Made by a program: the position numbers and the translations under genes
From: Arthrobacter citreus
GTDB lineage: Bacteria > Actinomycetota > Actinomycetes > Actinomycetales > Micrococcaceae
Direction of reading: 5' to 3'
Length of the DNA stretch: 64,000 nucleotides
NCBI RefSeq assembly: GCF_009192745.1
Contig: NZ_VTFV01000006.1
Coordinates: 1-64,000 of the forward strand
In this document: piece after piece, positions 1 to 7,220 of the stretch
Layout: every line of letters starts with the position of its first letter
Numbering within the stretch: the stretch's first letter is position 1
The notes under the pieces: generated by a model
Told to the model about the DNA's origin: nothing
Seen by the model: only the letters and a program-made list of their open reading frames with translations
Databases searched by the model: none

Positions 1-32
1 CCCCCCCGCGAACCCACCAGCGAGGAGCAGGC

Positions 33-521
33 ATGACATCGGAGCACCAAGAAGGCGTAGACCGCGTAGTCAAGATTCTTGAACACGCGAAGATCGGCAA
101 CCTGACAACCGTCGACCTCCAAGGCAACCTGGTGAGCCGGCCGCTGGCACTGCAGGAAACCGATTCGGAGGGCAACCTCTGGTTCTTCACCCAGGACCCC
201 TCCCCCAAGGCTGACGAAATCCGTGCCAATCCGCATGTGAACGTGGCCGTAGAGGACAAGGAGGGCTACCTCTCGGTCAGTGGACGCGCCGAGATCAGCC
301 ACGACCAGGAGAAGATCCAGGAACTCTGGAACGCTTCGGCGTCAGCCTGGTTTGAGCAGGGCCGGGAAGATCCATCGATCGCCCTGATCAAGGTCAACAG
401 CGACACTGCCGAGTACTGGGTGTCGGACGAGCCCAAGATCGCCACCTTCTTCAAGATCGGCAAGAGTGCCGTGACGGGCGATACCCCGAATGTCGGCAAG
501 AACGACGTCGTCGATCTCTAG
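33..521 (+). CDS. Pyridoxamine 5'-phosphate oxidase-fold (general stress protein 26-like) protein
   Basis: A 162-residue single-domain protein of the split-barrel FMN-binding fold. Near residues 15-75 it has the IGNLTTVDLQGNLVSRPLAL and LWFFTQDPSPKADEI blocks typical of the GsP26/PNPOx-like family, and the motif INPHV-type (here ANPHVNVAVED) that follows the third strand. Such proteins bind FMN, heme or F420; the ligand cannot be told from sequence alone. The start is fixed by a GAGGAG ribosome site 6-7 bases before ATG. It is monocistronic, with a strong terminator directly after the stop. Family call is firm, substrate unknown. Confidence 0.85.
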   Translation: MTSEHQEGVDRVVKILEHAKIGNLTTVDLQGNLVSRPLALQETDSEGNLWFFTQDPSPKADEIRANPHVNVAVEDKEGYLSVSGRAEISHDQEKIQELWNASASAWFEQGREDPSIALIKVNSDTAEYWVSDEPKIATFFKIGKSAVTGDTPNVGKNDVVDL

Positions 522-531
522 TCTGCACGTG

Positions 532-569
532 CGCCCCGGGCCCCGAATGCGGCGGGTCCGGGGCGTTTT
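532..569 (+). terminator. Rho-independent terminator after the PNPOx-like gene
   Basis: Perfect 8-bp arms CGCCCCGG (532-539) and CCGGGGCG (558-565) with an 18-base loop, followed by TTTT. It lies 11 bases after the stop codon and before the tRNA gene. Confidence 0.75.
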
Positions 570-606
570 GGGGCTGGGGCCAAACACCCGGTAAGGTTGT
601 TCCGTT

Positions 607-696
607 GGTGACGTGTCCGAGCGGCCGAAGGTGCAACACTCGAAATGTTGTTTGGTGTAAAAGCCAACGTGGGTTCAAATCCCACCGTCACCGCCA
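607..696 (+). tRNA. tRNA-Ser (anticodon CGA)
   Basis: A 90-base class II tRNA. Acceptor arms GGTGACG (607-613) and CGTCACC (686-692) pair fully, followed by discriminator G and encoded CCA (694-696). The anticodon stem CAACA/TGTTG (634-638/646-650) encloses loop CTCGAAA, giving anticodon CGA at 641-643, which reads UCG. There is a long variable arm, as expected for serine tRNA, and a T-loop GGGTTCAAATCCC. Confidence 0.95.
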
Positions 697-701
697 TTGA
701 G

Positions 702-745
702 AAAGACCCCGTTTCCCCTGTAAATCAAGGGAACCGGGGTCTTTT
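702..745. terminator. Bidirectional terminator between tRNA-Ser and the DUF808 gene
   Basis: Ten-base arms AAAGACCCCG (702-711) and CGGGGTCTTT (735-744), extended by an inner TTCCC/GGGAA pairing. The T run on the plus strand ends the tRNA transcript. The convergent DUF808 gene stops at 755, so the same hairpin probably serves both directions. Confidence 0.75.
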
Positions 746-754
746 CCCTTAACG

Positions 755-1771
755 CTAGCCCGCCTCGGTATCCGTCTTCTTCGGCCGGTGCCCGGCGAGC
801 GCGGCCCGGGTATCACCCGGTTCCGACCCGTTCTTCTTGCCGAACGGCAGCACCTTCTTCACCAGGAACAGGACGCCCATGACCACCAGGCCCCAGGCCA
901 GTCCGGCAACCGCCGAGCAAAGGGTGTTCACGAGCCAGCCGAGGAAGCCTCCCACAACAGCCAGCTCGGCCACGGGATGCTCCAGGACATGCACCAGGTC
1001 ATAGGGTGCGTGCCAGCCCAGGTCCGAAGCACCCACCAGCATGATGTGCCCGCCTACCCAGAGCATGGCGATGGTTCCCACAAAAGTGATTGCTGCCAGC
1101 ACTGACGGCATGCCCTTGACCAGCAGTCCGCCGACCCGCTTGGAACCAGCCGAGTCCTTGCCGGCCAGGTGCAGCCCGATGTCGTCCATCTTCACGATCA
1201 GCGCCACGGCACCGTAGACGAGCACCGTAATCGCGATCGCGACGACCACCAGGATTACGGCGCGGACCCAGATCGAAGAGTCGGCCACCTCGTTCATGGC
1301 GATGACCATGATCTCGCAGGACAGGATGAAGTCAGTGGTGACAGCACCCTTGACCACCTTGGACTCGGCGTCGGGCCCCCGTTCAACTGCCGGTTCCTTC
1401 TTCGCCTCATGGTGGCCGAAGAACTTGTGCCACACCTTCTCGGCACCCTCGTAACAGAGGTAGGTGCCGCCAAGCATCAGGATGAACGGAATGACGCCGG
1501 GGATGAAGGCACTGATCAGCAGCAGTGCAGGCAGGATGATGAGCAGCTTGTTGCGCAGCGAACCCCAGAAGATCTTTTTGATCATCGGCAGTTCACGCGA
1601 GGGGTCCGCACCTGAAACGTACTGCGGTGTCACCGCGGCGTCGTCAATAACGACGCCGGCGGCCTTCGCTCCCGCCTTCGCGGCGCCTGCTGCGATGTCA
1701 TCCACCGAGGCGGCCGCTATGCGGGCCAGGGCAGCGACGTCGTCCAGCAGGGCGACGAGTCCGCCGCTCAC
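755..1771 (-). CDS. DUF808 (YedI-type) inner-membrane protein
   Basis: A 338-residue polytopic membrane protein beginning MSGGLVALLDDVAALAR, the family's signature N-terminus, followed by an Ala-rich DDIAAGAAKAGAKAAG segment and several hydrophobic helices (about residues 75-110, 160-195, 215-245, 285-310). The charged loop near 115-140 and the Lys-rich tail are cytoplasmic-type. DUF808 proteins are widespread but have no established function. The start is GTG at 1771, chosen because it gives the conserved MSGG end; no clear ribosome site is visible. Confidence 0.85.
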   Translation of the reverse strand: MSGGLVALLDDVAALARIAAASVDDIAAGAAKAGAKAAGVVIDDAAVTPQYVSGADPSRELPMIKKIFWGSLRNKLLIILPALLLISAFIPGVIPFILMLGGTYLCYEGAEKVWHKFFGHHEAKKEPAVERGPDAESKVVKGAVTTDFILSCEIMVIAMNEVADSSIWVRAVILVVVAIAITVLVYGAVALIVKMDDIGLHLAGKDSAGSKRVGGLLVKGMPSVLAAITFVGTIAMLWVGGHIMLVGASDLGWHAPYDLVHVLEHPVAELAVVGGFLGWLVNTLCSAVAGLAWGLVVMGVLFLVKKVLPFGKKNGSEPGDTRAALAGHRPKKTDTEAG

Positions 1772-1924
1772 TGCCCGCCGCCGTGCCGGGTGGGGACGGA
1801 CAGGTATTCAAAGGAGGCGCCCTTCAGGCGCGGAAATGCCATACCGGGATTATAGGTCCGCGGGACCGGCATTGCGGTGCCGTTTCCGTTGCCGCGCCAG
1901 CCTCTGGGCCGTAGGTTTCTCCGC

Positions 1925-2272
1925 ATGGACACATCGTTCACGGCAGAGGTGTTTGAATGGCGCGGCCCGGCACCGTTCTACTGGGTCCTCCTGCCGGTGG
2001 ACGCTGCCGACTATGTCCGGGCGCAAGCCGCCGAAGCTACCTACGGATGGGGTGCCATTCCCGTCCTGGCACGGATCGGAGCCACGGAATGGGAGACCTC
2101 GCTGCTTCCCCGCAGCGGTTCGTATGCGCTGCCGCTGCGGAAGGACGTCCGCAGGAAAGAGAACATTGGCGACGGCGCTGCCGTGGCGGTCGCGCTCACC
2201 GTGGCACCCCGCGAGGGCCGGACTGCGAGCGGCCCGGGACCGGCAGTGCAGGTAATGAAGGAGGACAGATGA
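1925..2272 (+). CDS. DUF1905 family protein
   Basis: A protein of 115 residues starting MDTSFTAEVFEWRGPAPFYWVLLP. The pattern F-x-A-x-V/E-x-W-x-G-P-A-P-F-Y/W and the later block GWGAIPVLARIG-TEWETSLLP are typical of DUF1905, a small beta-barrel-like family of unknown role that also occurs fused to YdeI domains. I chose the ATG at 1925 over an in-frame ATG at 1877 because the family motif starts immediately after it. Its TGA overlaps the next gene's ATG (ATGA, 2269-2272), so the two are probably translated together. A second DUF1905 protein is at 58964. Confidence 0.75.
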   Translation: MDTSFTAEVFEWRGPAPFYWVLLPVDAADYVRAQAAEATYGWGAIPVLARIGATEWETSLLPRSGSYALPLRKDVRRKENIGDGAAVAVALTVAPREGRTASGPGPAVQVMKEDR

Positions 2273-2544
2273 GCGTACGGATTCTGCGGGCGGACGGCCC
2301 GGTGGAGGAGCACGACGACGAAGAGGATGGCACACGCTACGCCTACCAGGTGGCGCCCGGCGGAGTACTTCTGGTCATGGAATGCCCCGACGACGGAAAG
2401 TGGCTTGTACGCAAGGAAGTCTCGGCCAACCGCTGGAACGAGGTCTCCGGCCGCCGCTTCATTGGCGATGTGACCGGCCTCGGCGGAATCGAGGGCGGCA
2501 AGGCCGACGGGCGGCCCAAGTCCACGAAACTCCCCCCGCCGTAG
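2269..2544 (+). CDS. Small conserved hypothetical protein
   Basis: A 91-residue acidic-to-basic protein, MSVRILRADGPVEEHDDEEDG, with a central strand-rich block (RYAYQVAPGGVLLVMECPD) and a Lys/Pro-rich tail. I do not recognise the family. It starts 4 bp inside the upstream DUF1905 gene with its own GGAGGA ribosome site at about 2260-2265, which supports a real, translationally coupled gene. It ends 14 bp before the convergent patatin-like gene. Confidence 0.6.
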   Translation: MSVRILRADGPVEEHDDEEDGTRYAYQVAPGGVLLVMECPDDGKWLVRKEVSANRWNEVSGRRFIGDVTGLGGIEGGKADGRPKSTKLPPP

Positions 2545-2558
2545 TGACCCGGCGGGCC

Positions 2559-3440
2559 TCAGGCAGTCCAGAAGTCCCGCAGGGCCGCGGCCGCTTCCGT
2601 GCCCTGGCGCCGTCCGGCCGCCGACGCCGGGATCCGGGTGGAGCGCAGCAGCGGATTCGCGCCGAAATCACGCAGGGCGGCTTCATCAGCCTCCACCACG
2701 AACGTGGAGCTGTGCTGCTGCAGCTTGGCCAGGGCCTGCGGAAGGCTGGGTCCGAACGGGCTTACCGGCGCTTCCGGGCCGCAGGCCAGCACCAGCACCT
2801 TCCCGTACCCCTCGGCGACGTCTGCATTGGTGGCTGAGCGCATTCCGCCGTCCATATAGGGCCGGCCCAGGATCGTGACCGGAGGCCACACCGTGGGCAC
2901 CGCACAGCTGGCCGCGACCGCCCGGGCCAGTTCGACGTCGGACGTTGCGTCCAGGACGGTGAACGCCCCGTCCTGTGCATCCACCACCGCAATCCCAAAC
3001 GGCTTGTCCGGCCACTCGGGCTGCGGCAGCAGCGAACGGATGCTGGAAACCCATTCCCCCTCGGTCATCACTGCCGGAGTTGTGCGCGCCAGCTGGCCTA
3101 CCCGCGCCCGTGCCGCCTTCTCATCGCCGTCGCCGCGCCCCGCAGTGGCTGTGAGCTCGATGAACGCCTCGCTGCTGAAGCCACTGGGGTCCTGGTACGG
3201 CACATCCGTTCCCTGCGCAGCCAGTGCCTGCTCCGCGTCGTCGAGCTGTGCCGCCAGGACCTGGGGAAGGAGTCCCGCGCGGAGCGCGGCTCCCACCATG
3301 GAACCTGCAGAAGTCCCCACCACGAGGTCTGCCGCATTGAGGTCTATGCCCTCCTCCAGCAGCGCCGCCAGCACTCCCATCTCCCACTCGATCCCCGCCA
3401 CTCCCCCGCCGCCGAGTACAACAGCCCGTGTTTGACTCAT
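2559..3440 (-). CDS. Patatin-like phospholipase family protein
   Basis: A 293-residue patatin-fold serine acyl hydrolase of the RssA/YlbK type. The oxyanion loop is LGGGGVAGIEWEMG (residues 8-21), the nucleophile elbow is GTSAGSM (Ser about residue 44), and the dyad aspartate is in MDGGMRSATNADVAEG (about residue 200). No signal peptide is seen, so it is probably cytoplasmic. I start at 3440 because GGAGAG precedes this ATG by 6 bases; the in-frame upstream extension to 3539 is unlike the family. The substrate is probably a phospholipid or other ester. Confidence 0.85.
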   Translation of the reverse strand: MSQTRAVVLGGGGVAGIEWEMGVLAALLEEGIDLNAADLVVGTSAGSMVGAALRAGLLPQVLAAQLDDAEQALAAQGTDVPYQDPSGFSSEAFIELTATAGRGDGDEKAARARVGQLARTTPAVMTEGEWVSSIRSLLPQPEWPDKPFGIAVVDAQDGAFTVLDATSDVELARAVAASCAVPTVWPPVTILGRPYMDGGMRSATNADVAEGYGKVLVLACGPEAPVSPFGPSLPQALAKLQQHSSTFVVEADEAALRDFGANPLLRSTRIPASAAGRRQGTEAAAALRDFWTA

Positions 3441-3556
3441 GCTGCGCTCTCCATTCGTTGACGGCTCCACTGCCCGGGAGTCTAGACCTGCGGACCGTTC
3501 AGAGGCAGCCGCGCAGTGTGTTTCTGCCCTGGCTGCCACCGGTATTCAATAGAGTC

Positions 3557-4012
3557 ATGGCATTACGCGTTCTGATGGTTGGCCGCAAGCACGAGGACTG
3601 GGTGGTTGACGGGATCCGCCGCTACGAAAAGCGGCTGAAGAAGCCCTTTGACCTGTCCTGGGTTTCAATTCCGCACTCCGCCCGGGAGAACGACGCCGCA
3701 CGCAGGGAGGAATCGGAGCGGCTGCTGGCCAAGCTCGGCAGCGACTACGTGATCCTGCTCGATGAGCGCGGAAAGGCCATCACCTCTCCCCAGCTCGCCA
3801 AAACACTGCAGAAGCCGCTGGATAATTCGCGCAACGTCACGCTGATCATCGGCGGTGCCTACGGGGTGGATCAAAGCGTGCATGACCGCGCGGACTTCGT
3901 CTGGTCCCTGTCTCCGCTCGTCTTCCCCCACCAGCTGGTGCGGCTCATCCTGGCGGAGCAGGTCTACCGCGCCCAGGAAATCTCTGCGGGGCGTCCGTAC
4001 CACCACGAATAA
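3557..4012 (+). CDS. rlmH: 23S rRNA (pseudouridine1915-N3)-methyltransferase RlmH
   Basis: A 151-residue SPOUT methyltransferase matching RlmH over its whole length. It carries the SAM-binding trefoil-knot segments LDERGK and TLIIGGAYGVD, the VWSLSPLVFPHQLVRLILAEQVYRA-type block, and the ending GRPYHHE. It methylates N3 of pseudouridine 1915 in helix 69 of 23S rRNA within 70S ribosomes. The ATG at 3557 gives the standard N-terminus MALRVLMVGRKHE; an in-frame extension to 3428 has no family support. It is divergent from the patatin-like gene. Confidence 0.95.
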   Translation: MALRVLMVGRKHEDWVVDGIRRYEKRLKKPFDLSWVSIPHSARENDAARREESERLLAKLGSDYVILLDERGKAITSPQLAKTLQKPLDNSRNVTLIIGGAYGVDQSVHDRADFVWSLSPLVFPHQLVRLILAEQVYRAQEISAGRPYHHE

Positions 4013-4099
4013 GGTTCCCCTCCGTAACAATTCGGTGTGCTTTCGGACGGCCCCGCGATGCGGTTTGACCACGTCACGCCGCAGGTTCAGGGTGAACCC

Positions 4100-4744
4100 A
4101 TGAGAACCAAGGTTTCAGCTTCCCCCTCCCTCGTTTTTGCCGGGCTGCTCACGGCCGGCCTGTTGCTGACGGGCTGCGCCGGCAGCAACAACGCAGAGGA
4201 GACAGCCTCACCGACGCCTTCCGCAAGCAGCAAGGCCAGCACGACGGCGAGCGCACCGGCAAGCAGCTCAGCCAGCGCAACGTCCGCACCGCAGGCTCCG
4301 GCTCCGGGACCTGCCGACGGCGTGGCACTGTGCACGGCAGACAAGCTCTCCGCGGCAGTGGAAGACACGGCAGGCGGCGGTGCTGCCGGCAGCGCCTACC
4401 GCACCCTGGTGCTCACGAATACCTCCGGGCAGCCCTGTTCGACGGCGGGCTACGCCGGTGTCAGCTACATCGATGCCGCCGGCAAGCAGGTGGGTGCCGC
4501 AGCGGAACGTTCCACCGGCACACCGGAGAGCGTCATCACCCTTGAACCGGGACAATCCGCAGGGGCCGTGCTGCGTGAGACAAGGCCGGAGAACTACGGT
4601 GATTCCTGCGGGCTCACCCCGGTGGCCGGACTGCGGATCTACCCGCCGGAAGACACAGCCTGGCTGGATGTAGCCCGACCCGGCAACGGCTGCAGCAGCG
4701 AGGAAATCATGCTGCTGGGCATCGACCGGTTCCAGGCCCGCTAG
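4100..4744 (+). CDS. Secreted lipoprotein with DUF4232-like domain
   Basis: A 214-residue lipoprotein. The signal peptide MRTKVSASPSLVFAGLLTAG ends in lipobox LLTGC (Cys about residue 26), followed by a Ser/Thr/Ala/Pro-rich linker (residues 30-75). The C-terminal domain has the pattern CTADKL...LVLTNTSGQPCSTAGYAGVSYID and the conserved final Cys, as in DUF4232. Such proteins are tethered outside the membrane and their role is unknown. The ATG at 4100 is chosen because it places the signal peptide at the N-terminus. Confidence 0.8.
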   Translation: MRTKVSASPSLVFAGLLTAGLLLTGCAGSNNAEETASPTPSASSKASTTASAPASSSASATSAPQAPAPGPADGVALCTADKLSAAVEDTAGGGAAGSAYRTLVLTNTSGQPCSTAGYAGVSYIDAAGKQVGAAAERSTGTPESVITLEPGQSAGAVLRETRPENYGDSCGLTPVAGLRIYPPEDTAWLDVARPGNGCSSEEIMLLGIDRFQAR

Positions 4745-4937
4745 CCTCATAAACCCGCTTGTTTCCGGGCATGCCGCCACGCAGGAATGCTGTTTTGCGG
4801 CCGATATGCAAATTCGCGGCCGGGTAAACGCCTTGGCATACTAATGGTCACTTGTGGCCTGCGCCACCGTTTCTTTCCGTGCCCGCAGGCCATCTGGAAC
4901 CTGACCAACGTGATACGGAACTGACCGGAACGGCTGC

Positions 4938-6440
4938 ATGACTGACGAAACGTACAAGCTGATTGCCCTGGCCATTTACATGGCCGCCATGCTGGGAATC
5001 GGGTGGTGGGCGTACCGCCGCACCTCCAACCTGGATGACTACATGCTGGCCGGGCGGGGGCTCAAGCCAGGTGTCGCAGCACTTAGCGCAGGTGCCTCGG
5101 ATATGTCCGGGTGGCTGCTGATGGGCCTGCCCGGCGCAATCTACCTCTCCGGCCTCACCGAGGCCTGGATCGCCGTCGGACTGACCGTCGGTGCGTGGCT
5201 GAACTGGAAGTTCGTCGCCCCAAGGCTCCGCACCTACACCCTCGTGGCCAACAACTCGATCACCGTGCCGAGCTTCTTCGAGAACCGGCTCAAGGACCGC
5301 ACCCGCCTGCTCCGCGTGGTTTCCGGTGTCATCATCCTGGTCTTCTTCACCTTCTACGTTTCCTCCGGCATGGTGGCCGGAGGAGTGTTCTTTGAGAGCT
5401 CGTTCGGTTCCAGCTACACCACCGGCATGCTCATCGTTGGCGGCGTGACTATTGCGTACACCCTCTTTGGCGGGTTCCTGGGTGCCAGCTACACGGACGT
5501 TGTGCAGGGCATGATGATGCTCATCGCGCTGGTGGCCGTTCCGGTTGTTGGCATCTTCCTGGTGGGCGGGCCGTCCGGCATGGCTGAGTCGCTGCGCGAG
5601 ATCGACCCGAGCATGCTCAACCCGGTTGCCGGTACGACGGCGCTGGCCGTGATCTCGGCACTCGCCTGGGGCCTGGGCTACTTTGGGCAGCCACACATCA
5701 TCGTCCGCTTTATGGCCCTGCGCTCCCCCGCCGACGCCGTTGCCGGCCGCCGCATCGGCGTGGGCTGGATGCTGCTGAGCGTTCTTGGTGCCGTGTTCAC
5801 GGCCCTGGTCGGCGCGGCTTATTTCCAGCAGAATGACCTGACCCTCAGCGATCCCGAGGCCGTGTTCCTGAGCATGGCGCAGGCCCTGTTCCACCCGCTG
5901 GTTGCCGGGTTTGTCCTCGCGGCAGTGCTGGCCGCCATTATGAGCACCATTTCCTCCCAGCTGATCGTCACGTCCTCCGCCCTGGTGGAGGACCTGTACA
6001 AGATCGTGGTCAAGAAGGACGCGTCCCAGCGCATGCTGGTGATGCTTGGCCGCGGCGCGGTGCTGGTGGTCTCCGTGGTCTCCATCCTCCTGGCCCTGGA
6101 CCGCAGCAACTCGATCCTGGACCTGGTGGGCTTTGCGTGGGCCGGCTTTGGAGCTGCCTTCGGTCCCACCATCCTGCTGTGCCTGTTCTGGCGCCGCCTC
6201 ACCACGGCCGGCGCCCTGACCGGCATGGCCGCCGGTGCCGTCACCGCGTTCGCATGGGGCAGCTCGGAACTCTCCTCCACCCTGTACGAGATCATCCCGG
6301 GCTTCGCCGTCAACCTGGTCCTCGCCGTCGTCGTCAGCCTGCTGACCCGTGCTCCGGCCGGCCTTGATTCGGACTTCGATGAGGCACGGGATCTGGCGCG
6401 CCGCGGCGCCAAAGAGCCGGAAGCCGTTCCGGCCCGCTGA
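4938..6440 (+). CDS. putP: Sodium/proline symporter, SSS family (PutP-type)
   Basis: A 500-residue sodium:solute symporter with about 13 membrane helices. The family core is complete: DDYMLAGRGLKPGVAALSAGASDMSGWLLMGLPG in TM1-2 (Na+ and substrate binding in PutP), EAWIAVGLTVGAWLNW, SFFENRLKDRTRLLR, and the LAAIMSTISSQLIVTSSALVEDLY block of TM9. These match PutP better than pantothenate or glucose carriers. It would import proline with sodium. No putA lies next to it. Transcription probably ends in the hairpin at 6483. Confidence 0.9.
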   Translation: MTDETYKLIALAIYMAAMLGIGWWAYRRTSNLDDYMLAGRGLKPGVAALSAGASDMSGWLLMGLPGAIYLSGLTEAWIAVGLTVGAWLNWKFVAPRLRTYTLVANNSITVPSFFENRLKDRTRLLRVVSGVIILVFFTFYVSSGMVAGGVFFESSFGSSYTTGMLIVGGVTIAYTLFGGFLGASYTDVVQGMMMLIALVAVPVVGIFLVGGPSGMAESLREIDPSMLNPVAGTTALAVISALAWGLGYFGQPHIIVRFMALRSPADAVAGRRIGVGWMLLSVLGAVFTALVGAAYFQQNDLTLSDPEAVFLSMAQALFHPLVAGFVLAAVLAAIMSTISSQLIVTSSALVEDLYKIVVKKDASQRMLVMLGRGAVLVVSVVSILLALDRSNSILDLVGFAWAGFGAAFGPTILLCLFWRRLTTAGALTGMAAGAVTAFAWGSSELSSTLYEIIPGFAVNLVLAVVVSLLTRAPAGLDSDFDEARDLARRGAKEPEAVPAR

Positions 6441-6482
6441 CCCAGCGCCGTCCCCTCCAAACAGCCGTCCCCACCAAGCGAA

Positions 6483-6530
6483 ATGACAGTTAGGGCTGCT
6501 TAGAACGCTCTAACCAGCCCTAACTGTCAT
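6483..6530. repeat. Long hairpin repeat, copy 1 of 3 (ATGACAG/TTAG family)
   Basis: Perfect 15-bp inverted arms ATGACAGTTAGGGCT (6483-6497) and AGCCCTAACTGTCAT (6516-6530), with a second inner stem TTAGA/TCTAA (6500-6504/6509-6513) around ACGC. It sits between the convergent putP and the unknown membrane gene, and contains that gene's stop codon (6527-6529). Probable bidirectional terminator. Two other hairpins of the same design are at 45367 and 49585. Confidence 0.8.
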
Positions 6531-7024
6531 GTCGATGCGTCTTCGTCGTCATCCTCTTCGTGCTGCTCGGGCGGAATCTCCGTGAGGACCATCGTCCTGC
6601 CCCGGTAAATTACCCGCCATTCATACCGCTGCTTCCAGCTGCCGCGGGTCACGAGGCGTTCCCGCCCGATGCCTGCGTACGGCGCGTACCACTCCAGCTC
6701 CCAGCCGGCCCGCAGCGCGGCCAGGGCAGCTTCCACTTCCGGGAAGGCCCGGTGCCGGGCTTTCTCCAGGCGTTTGCGGAAGAAGTTCTCCGGAATCCAG
6801 AGTACGAATCCCAGAACAAGGCAGCCCGCCAAAAGGTATCCGACTGCGTTGGCGGCCTGCGCGGGCAGCAGGGCTTCGAAGGGCAGCACCAGGAGCAGAG
6901 GCAGGAGGAGCCCCCAGGACGTGAGCATGAGCATCTGGGTCGCTGCCAGCCTGCGCTGTTCCCGGACCAGCCGCGCAATGGCAGGGCTGGAAATCTCGAC
7001 TGAGCGAAGCGTCCCGCCGTCCAT
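6527..7024 (-). CDS. Putative two-TM membrane protein, unknown function
   Basis: A 165-residue protein. Two hydrophobic helices lie near residues 30-52 (MLMLTSWGLLLPLLLVLPF) and 60-80 (AVGYLLAGCLVLGFVLWIP), followed by a basic amphipathic stretch (FFRKRLEKARHRAFPEVEAA) and a soluble tail that ends in a DDDED acidic cluster. I do not recognise the family. The start at 7024 has a GGGGGA ribosome site about 3 bases upstream of ATG, and much longer in-frame extensions would run into the divergent lhr gene. Its stop codon lies inside the hairpin at 6483-6530. Confidence 0.6.
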   Translation of the reverse strand: MDGGTLRSVEISSPAIARLVREQRRLAATQMLMLTSWGLLLPLLLVLPFEALLPAQAANAVGYLLAGCLVLGFVLWIPENFFRKRLEKARHRAFPEVEAALAALRAGWELEWYAPYAGIGRERLVTRGSWKQRYEWRVIYRGRTMVLTEIPPEQHEEDDDEDAST

Positions 7025-7220
7025 ATTCCCCCGGTTTCCAGCGCCGCCTATGCGGACGGGCTGCAGATAAGTGCGGCAGTTCGTGCACGCCTTCCCAAGA
7101 TACGTGGAAATCGTTAGGGGTGAGCCCGAGCTGGGGTGCGCCGGGCTGCGGCATTTAGCCTGGAGCCGAACGGCCGGATGAGTGCCCCGGATTGTCAGTG
7201 CGGTGGTGAACAATGGGTGC

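Noticed and set aside
4848-5894. Long open frame on the minus strand opposite putP (348 codons)
   Set aside because: Shadow of the high-GC putP gene; its sequence is rich in His, Gln and Gly with no domain and no ribosome site.
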